From: Candidatus Woesebacteria bacterium
GTDB lineage: Bacteria; Patescibacteriota; Microgenomatia; UBA1400; UBA1396
Length of the DNA: 37,605 nt
Reading direction: 5' to 3'
Assembly (NCBI GenBank): GCA_021208605.1
Contig: JAJOJK010000002.1
Coordinates: forward strand, 1-37,605
Positions 8,901 to 17,173 of the stretch are shown in pieces. How positions within the stretch are numbered: position 1 is the stretch's first letter; every line of letters begins with the position of its first letter. Below the pieces are notes generated by a model. The model did not search any database. It saw nothing but the letters and a program-made list of their open reading frames with translations, and was not told the DNA's origin. The translations under genes were made by a program, and so were the position numbers.

Positions 8901-10367
8901 GAAGCTCCTTCTTACAAAGGTACTGGAGATTTAACGTACGTTGTACAGCGCTCTGTGGATGGAGACGAGTGGGAAGACGTGACAACTACCACGGGGAATG
9001 CCTACGTGGATACTGTATCGGAATCGAAACAGTACTATTGGCGCGTAGGTACGATGGATAATTCTGATGAATCAATTGCCGCTCCGTCGTATTCCAGCGC
9101 GGTTACGCTTACTCCGAAAGGTGCTTATACTGAGCCAGCTGATCTCACTTCCAATCCAGCCGCTTCCAACATTACAACAACAGACGCTACGATTAGTTGG
9201 ACCACTTCCCGTGAATCAGATAGTCGAGTGCTATATGGTTTGAAATCTGGAAGCTACTTTGAGGCTGAGCCTTCGAAATCTGATCAGGTAACGCAACATT
9301 CTATTCCGCTTGATAACCTTGAGCCTGGCACCAAATATTTCTACAAAGTTCGTTGGACGGACGAAGACGGAAATACTGGGGAAAGTGATGAATATGATTT
9401 CGCCACGGCTCCGCCACCAGAAGTCAAAAATGTTGAAGTGAGCAGCATAGGAGTGAGTACGGCAATCGTGAACTTCACTACTACGAATGCTTCCCAGGCG
9501 AAAGTCTACTTTGGGCCGTCAACAGACTTTGGTGGTGTGCGTGAACTCTCCACTTCACAACTGGAAAGTACCTACACAGTAGAACTGACTGAACTGCAAG
9601 ATGGCACGGAGTACTACTACCGCATTAACACGATTGATAGTGAAGGTAATGAGTATGAAGGAACCATCTTGCGTTTCCAAACGTTACCACGACCGGTAGT
9701 GTCCAATATTCAAGTGGAGCAGATTTCGAATACAGCGCAAACTTCTATTGTGGTTACCTGGCAATCAAATACTCCAATTACCTCGGTGGTGACCTATTAC
9801 CCACAAAATCAACCCGAATTAGTGCGAGACCAAGTGGATATTTCTCTGGCTGATGATGACCACTCAATGATCATTAAGGGCCTTTTCCCAGATACTACGT
9901 ATCTATTAAGAGTGAGTGGTCGCGACGCTATTGGTAACGAAGCGGTATCAGAGCCAATTACGGTTACGACGGCTCTAGACTCACGTCCGCCAGCAATTTC
10001 TGCTTTGTCGGTGGAAGGTGCGAATATTGATACTGTCCGTGATCTGGCGAATCCTTCGCAACTGATTGTTTCTTGGACCACCGATGAGCCTTCTACCTCC
10101 CAGATTGAATTCGGCGAAGGTACTGGGACTTCATATACTCAGCAGACACAAGAAGATATGACTTTATCCTTCAATCATGTGGTGGTTATTCCGAATCTTT
10201 CACCATCTAAGGTGTACCATTTACGCGCCATTTCTCGTGACTCTGCTGGCAATGAAAGTCGCAGTGTCGATACGGTTACTATTACTCCCAAAGCCACCGA
10301 TCAGGCACTGGATCTGGTAATAACGAATTTACGCGATGCCTTTGGATTTTTAGGAGACTTTCTATGA
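5958..10367 (+). CDS. Large secreted/surface protein: signal peptide, Gly-rich N-terminal region, several fibronectin type III-like repeats
   Basis: MIFKQLNRIILAVTLCTFASLFFAPAAQA signal peptide from the ATG at 5958 (ORF track GTG start 5904); repeated patterns such as TTDATISWTTSRESDSRVLYG and LEPGTKYFYKVRWTDEDGN. Confidence 0.88.
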   Translation: MIFKQLNRIILAVTLCTFASLFFAPAAQAASVSWDGGGDGSSWSDATNWSGDAVPGADDDVTIDMSSVTVNIGAATTINSLTLGNASGTTDPILNFSYDASLAPLVIDDGDFTIYTNSVLTHTAGTTAVQGKIYVDVQSGDMFVYGSINVEGKGFQRFSGDGKPCCNERQTGGASHGGIGGNGNSGTYGAGSTTIYGSETAPVTYGSGGGYDNGAGTGSDGGGAVRLTVNGTLTVNGSINANGEIAYEWSIYSAGAASGGSIWLDVGTLEGTGSVTANGGDGGINYSYESAAGGGGRIAIYYDTDSNDFSALSADAGALVNGTTAAGDGTLYLVGKVGTPFNTKQFKNDGITAIGTGGETDEVIVKASFQVADGDNPETLTPEVEVREVGTDFSDVATHTGDDITYSGGAGAVATVSMTGLVDGASYHWQMRACDDSSQCSEWLSYGGNAENAADFTVNQNTLPNNPTIPGSSFFIGGQYTNDAQPSISFVLSDENSGDSVKYQIQIADNAGFTSPAVNYESALGAQGTFTFTVGQAEGTGSYTAGTEGQELTSGNYYWRVKAIDSNDGESSWTTASGTPAFIVDLVDPTSASNVVVKATAGASSSYSSQEDAVWMSSNSLYFDWDAGTDASGVKGYCLYLGTNPVGDAATDSGILGSSPVSTTGSTCEFIVEDTEVDFANTALRSYDWLQSSSEPYYFKIKTIDEANNIFDGSETTNSVPFYFDKTAPSNVSALSATSGSLSSVGSMFISWPTSGDDAAGDAHSGILGFQYGINSRNTWYGANTDDTTGLKYTSLGVSQPFYFPSSVHNLVNLGQNTIYFRVLDIAGNVSELRSAIVNFGGSAPEFAEDDEVIVTPERNTENSFAFSWPEASPSAGRTVSKYYYMFNTTPPSQLSTITSNSATYKSTTGRSISAGRMPGLIKGTNTIYVVAVDDNNNYSQSNSIRADFVLDTELPDPPSNVTVADNSIKSASLWRASIVWEAPSYKGTGDLTYVVQRSVDGDEWEDVTTTTGNAYVDTVSESKQYYWRVGTMDNSDESIAAPSYSSAVTLTPKGAYTEPADLTSNPAASNITTTDATISWTTSRESDSRVLYGLKSGSYFEAEPSKSDQVTQHSIPLDNLEPGTKYFYKVRWTDEDGNTGESDEYDFATAPPPEVKNVEVSSIGVSTAIVNFTTTNASQAKVYFGPSTDFGGVRELSTSQLESTYTVELTELQDGTEYYYRINTIDSEGNEYEGTILRFQTLPRPVVSNIQVEQISNTAQTSIVVTWQSNTPITSVVTYYPQNQPELVRDQVDISLADDDHSMIIKGLFPDTTYLLRVSGRDAIGNEAVSEPITVTTALDSRPPAISALSVEGANIDTVRDLANPSQLIVSWTTDEPSTSQIEFGEGTGTSYTQQTQEDMTLSFNHVVVIPNLSPSKVYHLRAISRDSAGNESRSVDTVTITPKATDQALDLVITNLRDAFGFLGDFL

Positions 10368-11116
10368 GCACACCTACTTCCGCTATCACCGCTGAGGGAA
10401 TTTCCAAGTCATTTGAAGTTGGAGACCAGCGCGTACCAGTGCTAAAAAATATTTCATTTACAGTGAAACAGGGTGAATTTTTGGTTATTTTTGGTCCTTC
10501 TGGTTGTGGGAAGTCCACTTTGCTCCACGTTTTACTCGGTCTCGAGTTCCCGACCAAAGGTTCGGTCCAGATACACAATAAGAATATCTATGGTATGAAC
10601 GAAGATGAGTTGGCTGACTTTCGAAAACACGAAATTGGCATGGTATATCAACAACCCCACTGGGTGAAAGCGTTGAATGTGTTGGAAAATGTTGCTTTTC
10701 CACTCACACTTATGCGCGTTGAGAAAGAGCAACGCTTACAGCAAGCTCTGGAGCTGCTTCGCATGGTGGATATGGAAGACTGGGCACACTATTTACCATC
10801 TGAACTTTCGAGTGGACAACAGCAACGGGTGGCTCTTGCCCGCGCCATTATCAGCAATCCTGATCTGATAGTAGCCGATGAGCCCACCGGAAACTTAGAT
10901 TATGAAGCTGGTTTGCAGCTGATGAGTTTGTTGGAAAACATCAATAAGAAAACGGGCAAAACCGTTATTATGGTTACGCATGACTTGGAATACATGCCGT
11001 ATGCCACGCGGGCTTTGGAGATGTTGGATGGTGAAGTTATCAAAGAGGTCACCAACACAAATGCCTACGCCCAAAACGGCAATATCCCGCTGAAACGTGG
11101 AAATGGAAAACACTAG
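10364..11116 (+). CDS. ABC transporter ATP-binding protein, MacB/LolD type
   Basis: Walker [10 protein letters not shown], signature [14 protein letters not shown], Walker [17 protein letters not shown] overlap with the upstream stop. Confidence 0.97.
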   Translation: MSTPTSAITAEGISKSFEVGDQRVPVLKNISFTVKQGEFLVIFGPSGCGKSTLLHVLLGLEFPTKGSVQIHNKNIYGMNEDELADFRKHEIGMVYQQPHWVKALNVLENVAFPLTLMRVEKEQRLQQALELLRMVDMEDWAHYLPSELSSGQQQRVALARAIISNPDLIVADEPTGNLDYEAGLQLMSLLENINKKTGKTVIMVTHDLEYMPYATRALEMLDGEVIKEVTNTNAYAQNGNIPLKRGNGKH

Positions 11117-12953
11117 TATGAAACTGCCCTCTGACTCCAACCGTCGTTCTTTTCGCCAATTCGTGGACTTTGTTTTGAGTCCCCTCTCATTGATGGCATT
11201 GATTATTCTCTATTGGCTGTATTTTATTTTAGAAAAAGCTGCCGCACGATTTCCACGCGTAAAGCGTCTGCGTCAGCGAATTTGGCAATCTGCAAAACTG
11301 CTTGATCCGCCAGCCAAGAAGCCAACCATTTCTCGTATTGATATTATCGAGCTGGCCCTGAAAAACATGCGAAGCAAGCGCATTCGCACACAAATCACTA
11401 TTTTCGGTATGACGATTGGTATCGCCGGCATTGTTTTCTTGGTTTCAATTGGCTACGGATTGCAAGATCTCGTGGTCAAACGAGTAGCTCGCCTGGAAGA
11501 GATGCGCCAAATTGATGTCACTGTTCCACCAGGAAGTAATCTCACTATTACTGAGAATTCTCTGCGTGACTTTGCCCAAATGGCCGATGTGCAAACGGTA
11601 GCTCCCATGATTGCTTTGGTGGCGCGCGCCAGTTATCAAAACTCAGCTACAGATCTTGTTGCGTATGGTGTGACCAGTGACTTCCTTGAGCAGTCGGCAA
11701 TCAAACCAGTCGAAGGACAGATTTTTACAAGTAACGAAATTGTTGTCGAACGGGAAAATGAACAGTCATCTTCGGGAGAGGATGCAAATGTAAATGCAGC
11801 TCGGGAAGCGCTTATTACGCTGGAAGCGGAAACCTGGTACCGAGTACGTGAAAATCCCAATCCAAATGCTCCCCTGCTCGGATATACGCGCTCAACTGGT
11901 AATGAGTATCCAGCAGAGATGGTTACCGGTGAAGAATATTTGGTCGGCACCGAACTCTCTAATGCTTGGGTGCGTGCTGAGGTGCCACTCTGGACCGAAA
12001 ACAACGGTGAGTATGAACCTGTCCGGGCGGATTCGGATCGTCAAGTGTATCGCTTTGGGTACATCACAGAGTCGAACTTGACGGTAATTCCGCTCAATGG
12101 AGAGCGTGAAAGAGGTCTATTGGAAGGACAATCAACGACCAAGCAAGTCAAACTTCCAGACAGCATTTCGCAAGATGTGGTCGTAAACCTGGCCACACTG
12201 CAGGTTCTGGGAATTCAACAAGAAGACGCGGTTGGCGAGGTATTTGAAGTTTCGTTTGTCGTTACGGGAGACCTTTTAGAGGATAAAGATACAAAGATTC
12301 AGTCATTCCCAGTTTCCTATCGCATTGTTGGTGTGACTCCAGATGATCGCTCCGCCATTATGTATGTTCCGTTTGCTGATATGCGCTTGCTCGGTGTGGA
12401 TCGTTTCTCGCAAGTCAAGGTAACCGTGAATGCGGAAAACCGTTTGCAACGAGTGCGCGATCAAATTGAGACACTTGGTTACAATACCAGCTCGGTTGTA
12501 GATACGGTGGTTCGCATCAATAGTATCTTCGGCACAGCCCGCACCATGTTGTTGGTGGTTGGTATGGTGGCGCTTATCATTGCTTCACTGGGCATGTTTA
12601 ATACACTCACAGTTTCACTGCTGGAGCGTACCCGCGAAGTAGGATTGATGAAGGCCATGGGACTGAAGTCCTCAGAAATCCGCGAACTTTTCTTGGCAGA
12701 GTCCATGATTATGGGCTCGGCTGGCGGAGTACTCGGACTCCTCGGAGGATACCTGAGTGCGAAAGTACTTGAAGTGATTCTATCTCTGTACACCCTGTAC
12801 AAAGGCGTTGGCTACATCTCAATCGCCAGTATCCCTTTCGGTTTCGCTCTGCTGATCTTGATTCTCTCGTTTGGAGTCGGACTTTTGACTGGTTACTATC
12901 CGGCCCGTCGCGCTACCAAGATTTCTGCCTTGAATGCATTACGATACGAGTAA
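11097..12953 (+). CDS. MacB/FtsX-type ABC permease with an internal SH3b-like insertion; start may be 11118
   Basis: N-terminal MacB core region (IELALKNMRSKRIRTQITIFGMTIGIAGIVFLVSIG), C-terminal FtsX region (LGMFNTLTVSLLERTREVGLMKAMGLKSSEIRELFLAES ... YYPARRATKISALNALRYE). Confidence 0.93.
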   Translation: MEMENTSMKLPSDSNRRSFRQFVDFVLSPLSLMALIILYWLYFILEKAAARFPRVKRLRQRIWQSAKLLDPPAKKPTISRIDIIELALKNMRSKRIRTQITIFGMTIGIAGIVFLVSIGYGLQDLVVKRVARLEEMRQIDVTVPPGSNLTITENSLRDFAQMADVQTVAPMIALVARASYQNSATDLVAYGVTSDFLEQSAIKPVEGQIFTSNEIVVERENEQSSSGEDANVNAAREALITLEAETWYRVRENPNPNAPLLGYTRSTGNEYPAEMVTGEEYLVGTELSNAWVRAEVPLWTENNGEYEPVRADSDRQVYRFGYITESNLTVIPLNGERERGLLEGQSTTKQVKLPDSISQDVVVNLATLQVLGIQQEDAVGEVFEVSFVVTGDLLEDKDTKIQSFPVSYRIVGVTPDDRSAIMYVPFADMRLLGVDRFSQVKVTVNAENRLQRVRDQIETLGYNTSSVVDTVVRINSIFGTARTMLLVVGMVALIIASLGMFNTLTVSLLERTREVGLMKAMGLKSSEIRELFLAESMIMGSAGGVLGLLGGYLSAKVLEVILSLYTLYKGVGYISIASIPFGFALLILILSFGVGLLTGYYPARRATKISALNALRYE

Positions 12954-12986
12954 TCCTGGTTGCCGAAGCGTGGACACATGGAGTGA

Positions 12987-14210
12987 TTATTTTCGGACAA
13001 ATAAAATGGCGTTAGGAATGTTTCTGCCTGGTCCTGCTTTATAGCCGCCGGACCACAAAGCAGTAGAACCACCACTATCTAAGTTGATGGCATTTTCCAT
13101 ACCGAGCGCACGTAACGCCCAGGCGGCCTCAGCCACTGTGGCCGAGTGAACGACGCCAATATACACCGTATTCCCCTTGTTCGCGACAAAACTGCGATTC
13201 CCTTTGCTCCCTTTTTTGGGATCACCGTCACCAGTGAAACGAATTTCGTTGCCACTCAAAAGTAAAGGAAAGTTGGAGAGTACTCCAGTCGGAGCAGTAT
13301 CGCGGCCCCACTGAGATGCAGCTCCCACAAAGCGAACTGAACCATCAAAAAAGATAACCGCTGGATTGGTACTATAGACATTGTTTTCGGAATTAAAATA
13401 GGTTTTATCTTTGTTCATGACCAGGAGATCAAACGAATTCGTTTTTCCCGCACAAGAAGGATAGCTGGCCGGACAAAAGTAGGTGCCGTTGATACCCGCG
13501 TAAGCTCCATTGCGGCTCACATAGTCTGATAATGGCAAAACTGGACAGTCGTTGGCGCAGTCGCTTCCACTTGCTGTATCGACAATGACGCGCGTGCTGC
13601 TCAAATCACCAGCAACCAGGCTGACCACGAAGGAACCAATATCCGTCTGCACTTGCTGACGACTGTAGCCGCTATTCGGTGCGTCATTGCTTGTGGTACT
13701 TGCTGTGGGAGCTGGGATGGCGGCCGCGGCGGCGAGTTGTTGTTCAGCGGCGGAGATATTGGTTTGCAGAGTTGCTAGTGAGGCTTCAGCGGAAGCATAG
13801 TTATGATCAGCAAGAAACGCGAGGATTTGCGCCCAAGTTTCTTCCAGCTCTTTGGTATCGTAGTTCCGGTCTTGTAATACTAAGAGTCGCTCGTATTCTG
13901 TTGTGGCTTGCGTGTTCGCAGTCTTGAGGTTCTCGAGTTGTTCTTGCAAGGCATCGTTCCGGACGCGCTGATCTTCGTTTTGGAGCTTCGTAAGCGTGGC
14001 AGACAGACTGGCGGAGTACTCAGCGCTGCTGCGATTTTCATTTTCCAACGAGCGAACATAGGCCGAGTATGATTGCCAATTATTCCAAGCGAACCAAGTT
14101 GCGATGGTTATTCCAATCAAAAGCGCACTGCCAGCCAGGGAAGTCCACACGAAGCGCTGCTTTTCGCGCCAGAATGTTTGGAGTTGGAGAAATCGGGCAG
14201 ATTTGGGCAT
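12987..14210 (-). CDS. Phosphodiester glycosidase (NAGPA/DUF2233-type) with N-terminal TM helix and coiled coil
   Basis: YAGINGTYFCP, APTGVLSNFPLLLSGNEI, NAINLDSGGSTALW, GRNIPNAILFV; N-terminal hydrophobic segment then Gln/Glu/Leu-rich heptads. Confidence 0.85.
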   Translation of the reverse strand: MPKSARFLQLQTFWREKQRFVWTSLAGSALLIGITIATWFAWNNWQSYSAYVRSLENENRSSAEYSASLSATLTKLQNEDQRVRNDALQEQLENLKTANTQATTEYERLLVLQDRNYDTKELEETWAQILAFLADHNYASAEASLATLQTNISAAEQQLAAAAAIPAPTASTTSNDAPNSGYSRQQVQTDIGSFVVSLVAGDLSSTRVIVDTASGSDCANDCPVLPLSDYVSRNGAYAGINGTYFCPASYPSCAGKTNSFDLLVMNKDKTYFNSENNVYSTNPAVIFFDGSVRFVGAASQWGRDTAPTGVLSNFPLLLSGNEIRFTGDGDPKKGSKGNRSFVANKGNTVYIGVVHSATVAEAAWALRALGMENAINLDSGGSTALWSGGYKAGPGRNIPNAILFVRK

Positions 14211-14213
14211 GGT

Positions 14214-14492
14214 TTACCGATGTGGAATGGGTTCTATAGTTGTTTCTTCTACGTTGACCCAAAACGTATATTCTTTGTCTGCAACAGAAAAAGAAACATA
14301 CACGCGAGAGGTGGTCAGATCAGGAACGGTATCCACCGTGGCGTGAAGTAATTGTTCGGGAGTAATATCAGGTTTTTGTGTTTCAAACCAGTTGATAACC
14401 AACTGAATGGCATCTGCGGCTCGGTAGCGAGCTTTTTCGGCTATCTTTGATTCTTCTAATGGATTTATGTCTTGTTCTGGAATATCTGCCAT
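14214..14492 (-). CDS. Small hypothetical protein (92 aa)
   Basis: ATG at 14492 preceded by AGAAGGAGAAAAAT; ORF track start (14576) lies inside the upstream gene. Confidence 0.7.
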   Translation of the reverse strand: MADIPEQDINPLEESKIAEKARYRAADAIQLVINWFETQKPDITPEQLLHATVDTVPDLTTSRVYVSFSVADKEYTFWVNVEETTIEPIPHR

Positions 14493-14518
14493 ATTTTTCT
14501 CCTTCTTTCTGCAGCCTA

Positions 14519-17173
14519 TCACATTTCTTCCCATAAATTGGTAAGATTTCCCGAATACATGGCCGTACCGAACCAAGCCCAGTTTTGAGTGTAGTAGTTT
14601 TGCGGGTCTTCCCAGAAGCTGTGTTGCTCGTCTTCGTAGAATTTTTGCTTGAGTTGCGTTTCGTAGATGCGTTCTGCTTCATCTGGCTGTACGGCCATGA
14701 AAAGTCCAATAGTGGCACCGTAGGCAGCCGCGGATTCGTAGCTCTCCCATACTTCTCCCGTATGTCGATAGGCAACAGAGATTCGACCGTTCTCTTGCCA
14801 CTCGTTTATGAGGAAGCTCAGTTTTTCTAAATACACCAGAGCCCGCGGATCTTCGTTCCATTGGTAGTCGAGCGCCACACGCCAGGGTACGCGGATGGCA
14901 TTGTAGGAATAGTCGGTGCTGGAAAGCCCCTCCTCTACAGACACCTGGCGCGCTGTTCCACTAGGAGTAATTTCACACCACTCGGGTGGAAGGAAAACAC
15001 TTGTATCATGACCGAGAGAACTTGCAGAGCATTTTTCCAACACTTCGTAACTCGTGTCGACAACAGATTTCCAGTTATGATTCGGATCTACCTCTTGAAA
15101 GATGCGGTAACTATACGGCGCAAGGTAAGATGGGTTGATAACTACACCTGGATACTGTTGAGCCCATGGTCCAGGTAAGAGATAGTATTTGCCGTTCATT
15201 TCCTTTACTTCGTGTTCCCAAATGGCGTCGATGACTTTCTCGGCTTGGATGCGGTAGGAGTCGTCATTCCAGCGTCTGGAAGCAAAGAGGAGGGCCAGGG
15301 CGATATCTTGGTCGGCATCGGTGGCCGAGTCAATGTCGATAGTGCCGATTTGGCCACTTTCATCTGGTCGGTACCGCCAAGAATAAAGCATGTCTTCATT
15401 GCGGAGGCGCTGATTGGCCCAAGTGAGTACTTCATCAAAGGTTTCTTGATCATTCATCCACACTGCTCGCAATAAGGCATAGGACTGGCCTTCCGAAGTG
15501 GTAATTTGGTTCTGTTGAAGATCGATTACCTTTCCGTTGGCAATGGAGTAGTCTTTGTATGAGTTCCAGGATCGCTCTAGAATGTGATGCGGATAGTAGG
15601 GTCGCCAAAACTCAACACTCCATCCGTCAGATTTGAACGATTTCCAGATACGAGAGTTATTGATAACGGTGGACGTGAGTGGTGAACTTCCAGAGAATAG
15701 ATCACCTTGCATCTGCGGTGTTTGCGCAACGAGGTCAACACGAGAGGGATCTTCAGCCAAGAGATCTTCGCGTACATCGGGATCTTGGTCAACTTTCCAA
15801 TACCACTCGGCGTCAGGAAAGACCAGGGTGGATGGGTTATCCGTGTCTTGCAGATCGATATACGCGTAGTTATCAATAATGATGATATCATCTGGCTGCA
15901 TGTGGTCACGAATCCACTGTACGGCCTCTAATTGGGCTTTGGTTTGTTGGCTCTGAAAGAAGAGATAGGTGCTTTTGGGATTGGCGAAAATATATTCTCT
16001 TTCATAGAGGAAAGCGTATCCAATAAAAATACTACCAATTACCAGCACGTACAGCCCAGTTCGCAGAGATTGATCTTTAAAAGCTTTTAAGAATGTTTGG
16101 AATCCTTCATGAATACAAATTGCACAGAATGCCGCGGCGAGTGGAATATACGGAACGATGTAGAAATCAATTACTACTCCACCGCGCATGAGGAAGAGGA
16201 TGAAGCCGAGTCCAAGCAGACCGAGTCCGGCATAAATACGACGGGAACGAATGAAAGCAATCAGAAGGACCGCGAGGTTCGCTAGTGGCCCAACAAACAT
16301 CAGAAAAGGATCCTGTTTTTTCCATTGCTGGTAGTGACACCAGATAGCTTTGGTTTCACAAACCAGAGAACTATTTACTCGTGATGATTGGTATTGCAAA
16401 GTGCCGAGCAGACTGACATGCTCCTCTGTTCCACCAAGTAAATGCCCAGTAGGAAAGAGTTCTCCTTTGAGGAGCGCGTACAAAAAGTAGAGGGAAATCA
16501 CGGACCCGCTAATCATGAGCCATTTCAGTAGAGCCAAATAGCGATGATACGAATGGGAAGATAAATACAGTGTCAGTAAAAATCCTGGAATGAAAAAAAC
16601 GGCATTTTCCTTCGTGAGCACAGCGATACCAAAACACAACGCGCTCAAAAAAACATGATTCATTTTCAGTTTATCGCGCAAAATGAGTAAGTAGGAAAGC
16701 AAACCCCAAAATACCATGATGTTATCAAGCAGGATTCGCCGCTGATAATAGAGACCAAGTGGAGATATTGAGAATAAGATGCCCGCAATGGCTGCTGCCC
16801 AGTTACTGCGTGTCATCCGCCGGGTGATGAGCATCAGTAGCAAGGTAGAAACAACGTGCAGCACCAGCATGAAGACTCGGCCTGTATTGAGCGAAAACCC
16901 AAAGGTATAAAACCCACCGGTCACAAAAGTCCAGAGAGCAATGAAGATCCAGCCTCCTGGTGCGTGATCATACCAGTACGTGTATGGAGCAAGTTTCCCT
17001 TGTGTTACGAGTGACCATGCTTGTGACATGTAGACACCCTCGTCGTTCTCGTAGTACGGAAAATGGAACATGTTGTGTCCATGAAATATGGCAACAAAAA
17101 TGAGTACTGCCGCAAAAAGAAAGACCGCTACCCAGTCTTTTCGAATGGGCGTAAAGGGAATGTTACGAAGCAT
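14519..17173 (-). CDS. GT-C membrane glycosyltransferase (GT39/ArnT-like) fused to a C-terminal glycoside hydrolase family 8 domain
   Basis: N-terminus: YENDEGVYMSQAW and many TM segments. C-terminal ~370 aa: SEGQSYALLRAVW, ATDADQDIALALLFASRRW, NPSYLAPYSYRIF, YSYNAIRVPWRVALDY. Confidence 0.85.
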   Translation of the reverse strand: MLRNIPFTPIRKDWVAVFLFAAVLIFVAIFHGHNMFHFPYYENDEGVYMSQAWSLVTQGKLAPYTYWYDHAPGGWIFIALWTFVTGGFYTFGFSLNTGRVFMLVLHVVSTLLLMLITRRMTRSNWAAAIAGILFSISPLGLYYQRRILLDNIMVFWGLLSYLLILRDKLKMNHVFLSALCFGIAVLTKENAVFFIPGFLLTLYLSSHSYHRYLALLKWLMISGSVISLYFLYALLKGELFPTGHLLGGTEEHVSLLGTLQYQSSRVNSSLVCETKAIWCHYQQWKKQDPFLMFVGPLANLAVLLIAFIRSRRIYAGLGLLGLGFILFLMRGGVVIDFYIVPYIPLAAAFCAICIHEGFQTFLKAFKDQSLRTGLYVLVIGSIFIGYAFLYEREYIFANPKSTYLFFQSQQTKAQLEAVQWIRDHMQPDDIIIIDNYAYIDLQDTDNPSTLVFPDAEWYWKVDQDPDVREDLLAEDPSRVDLVAQTPQMQGDLFSGSSPLTSTVINNSRIWKSFKSDGWSVEFWRPYYPHHILERSWNSYKDYSIANGKVIDLQQNQITTSEGQSYALLRAVWMNDQETFDEVLTWANQRLRNEDMLYSWRYRPDESGQIGTIDIDSATDADQDIALALLFASRRWNDDSYRIQAEKVIDAIWEHEVKEMNGKYYLLPGPWAQQYPGVVINPSYLAPYSYRIFQEVDPNHNWKSVVDTSYEVLEKCSASSLGHDTSVFLPPEWCEITPSGTARQVSVEEGLSSTDYSYNAIRVPWRVALDYQWNEDPRALVYLEKLSFLINEWQENGRISVAYRHTGEVWESYESAAAYGATIGLFMAVQPDEAERIYETQLKQKFYEDEQHSFWEDPQNYYTQNWAWFGTAMYSGNLTNLWEEM

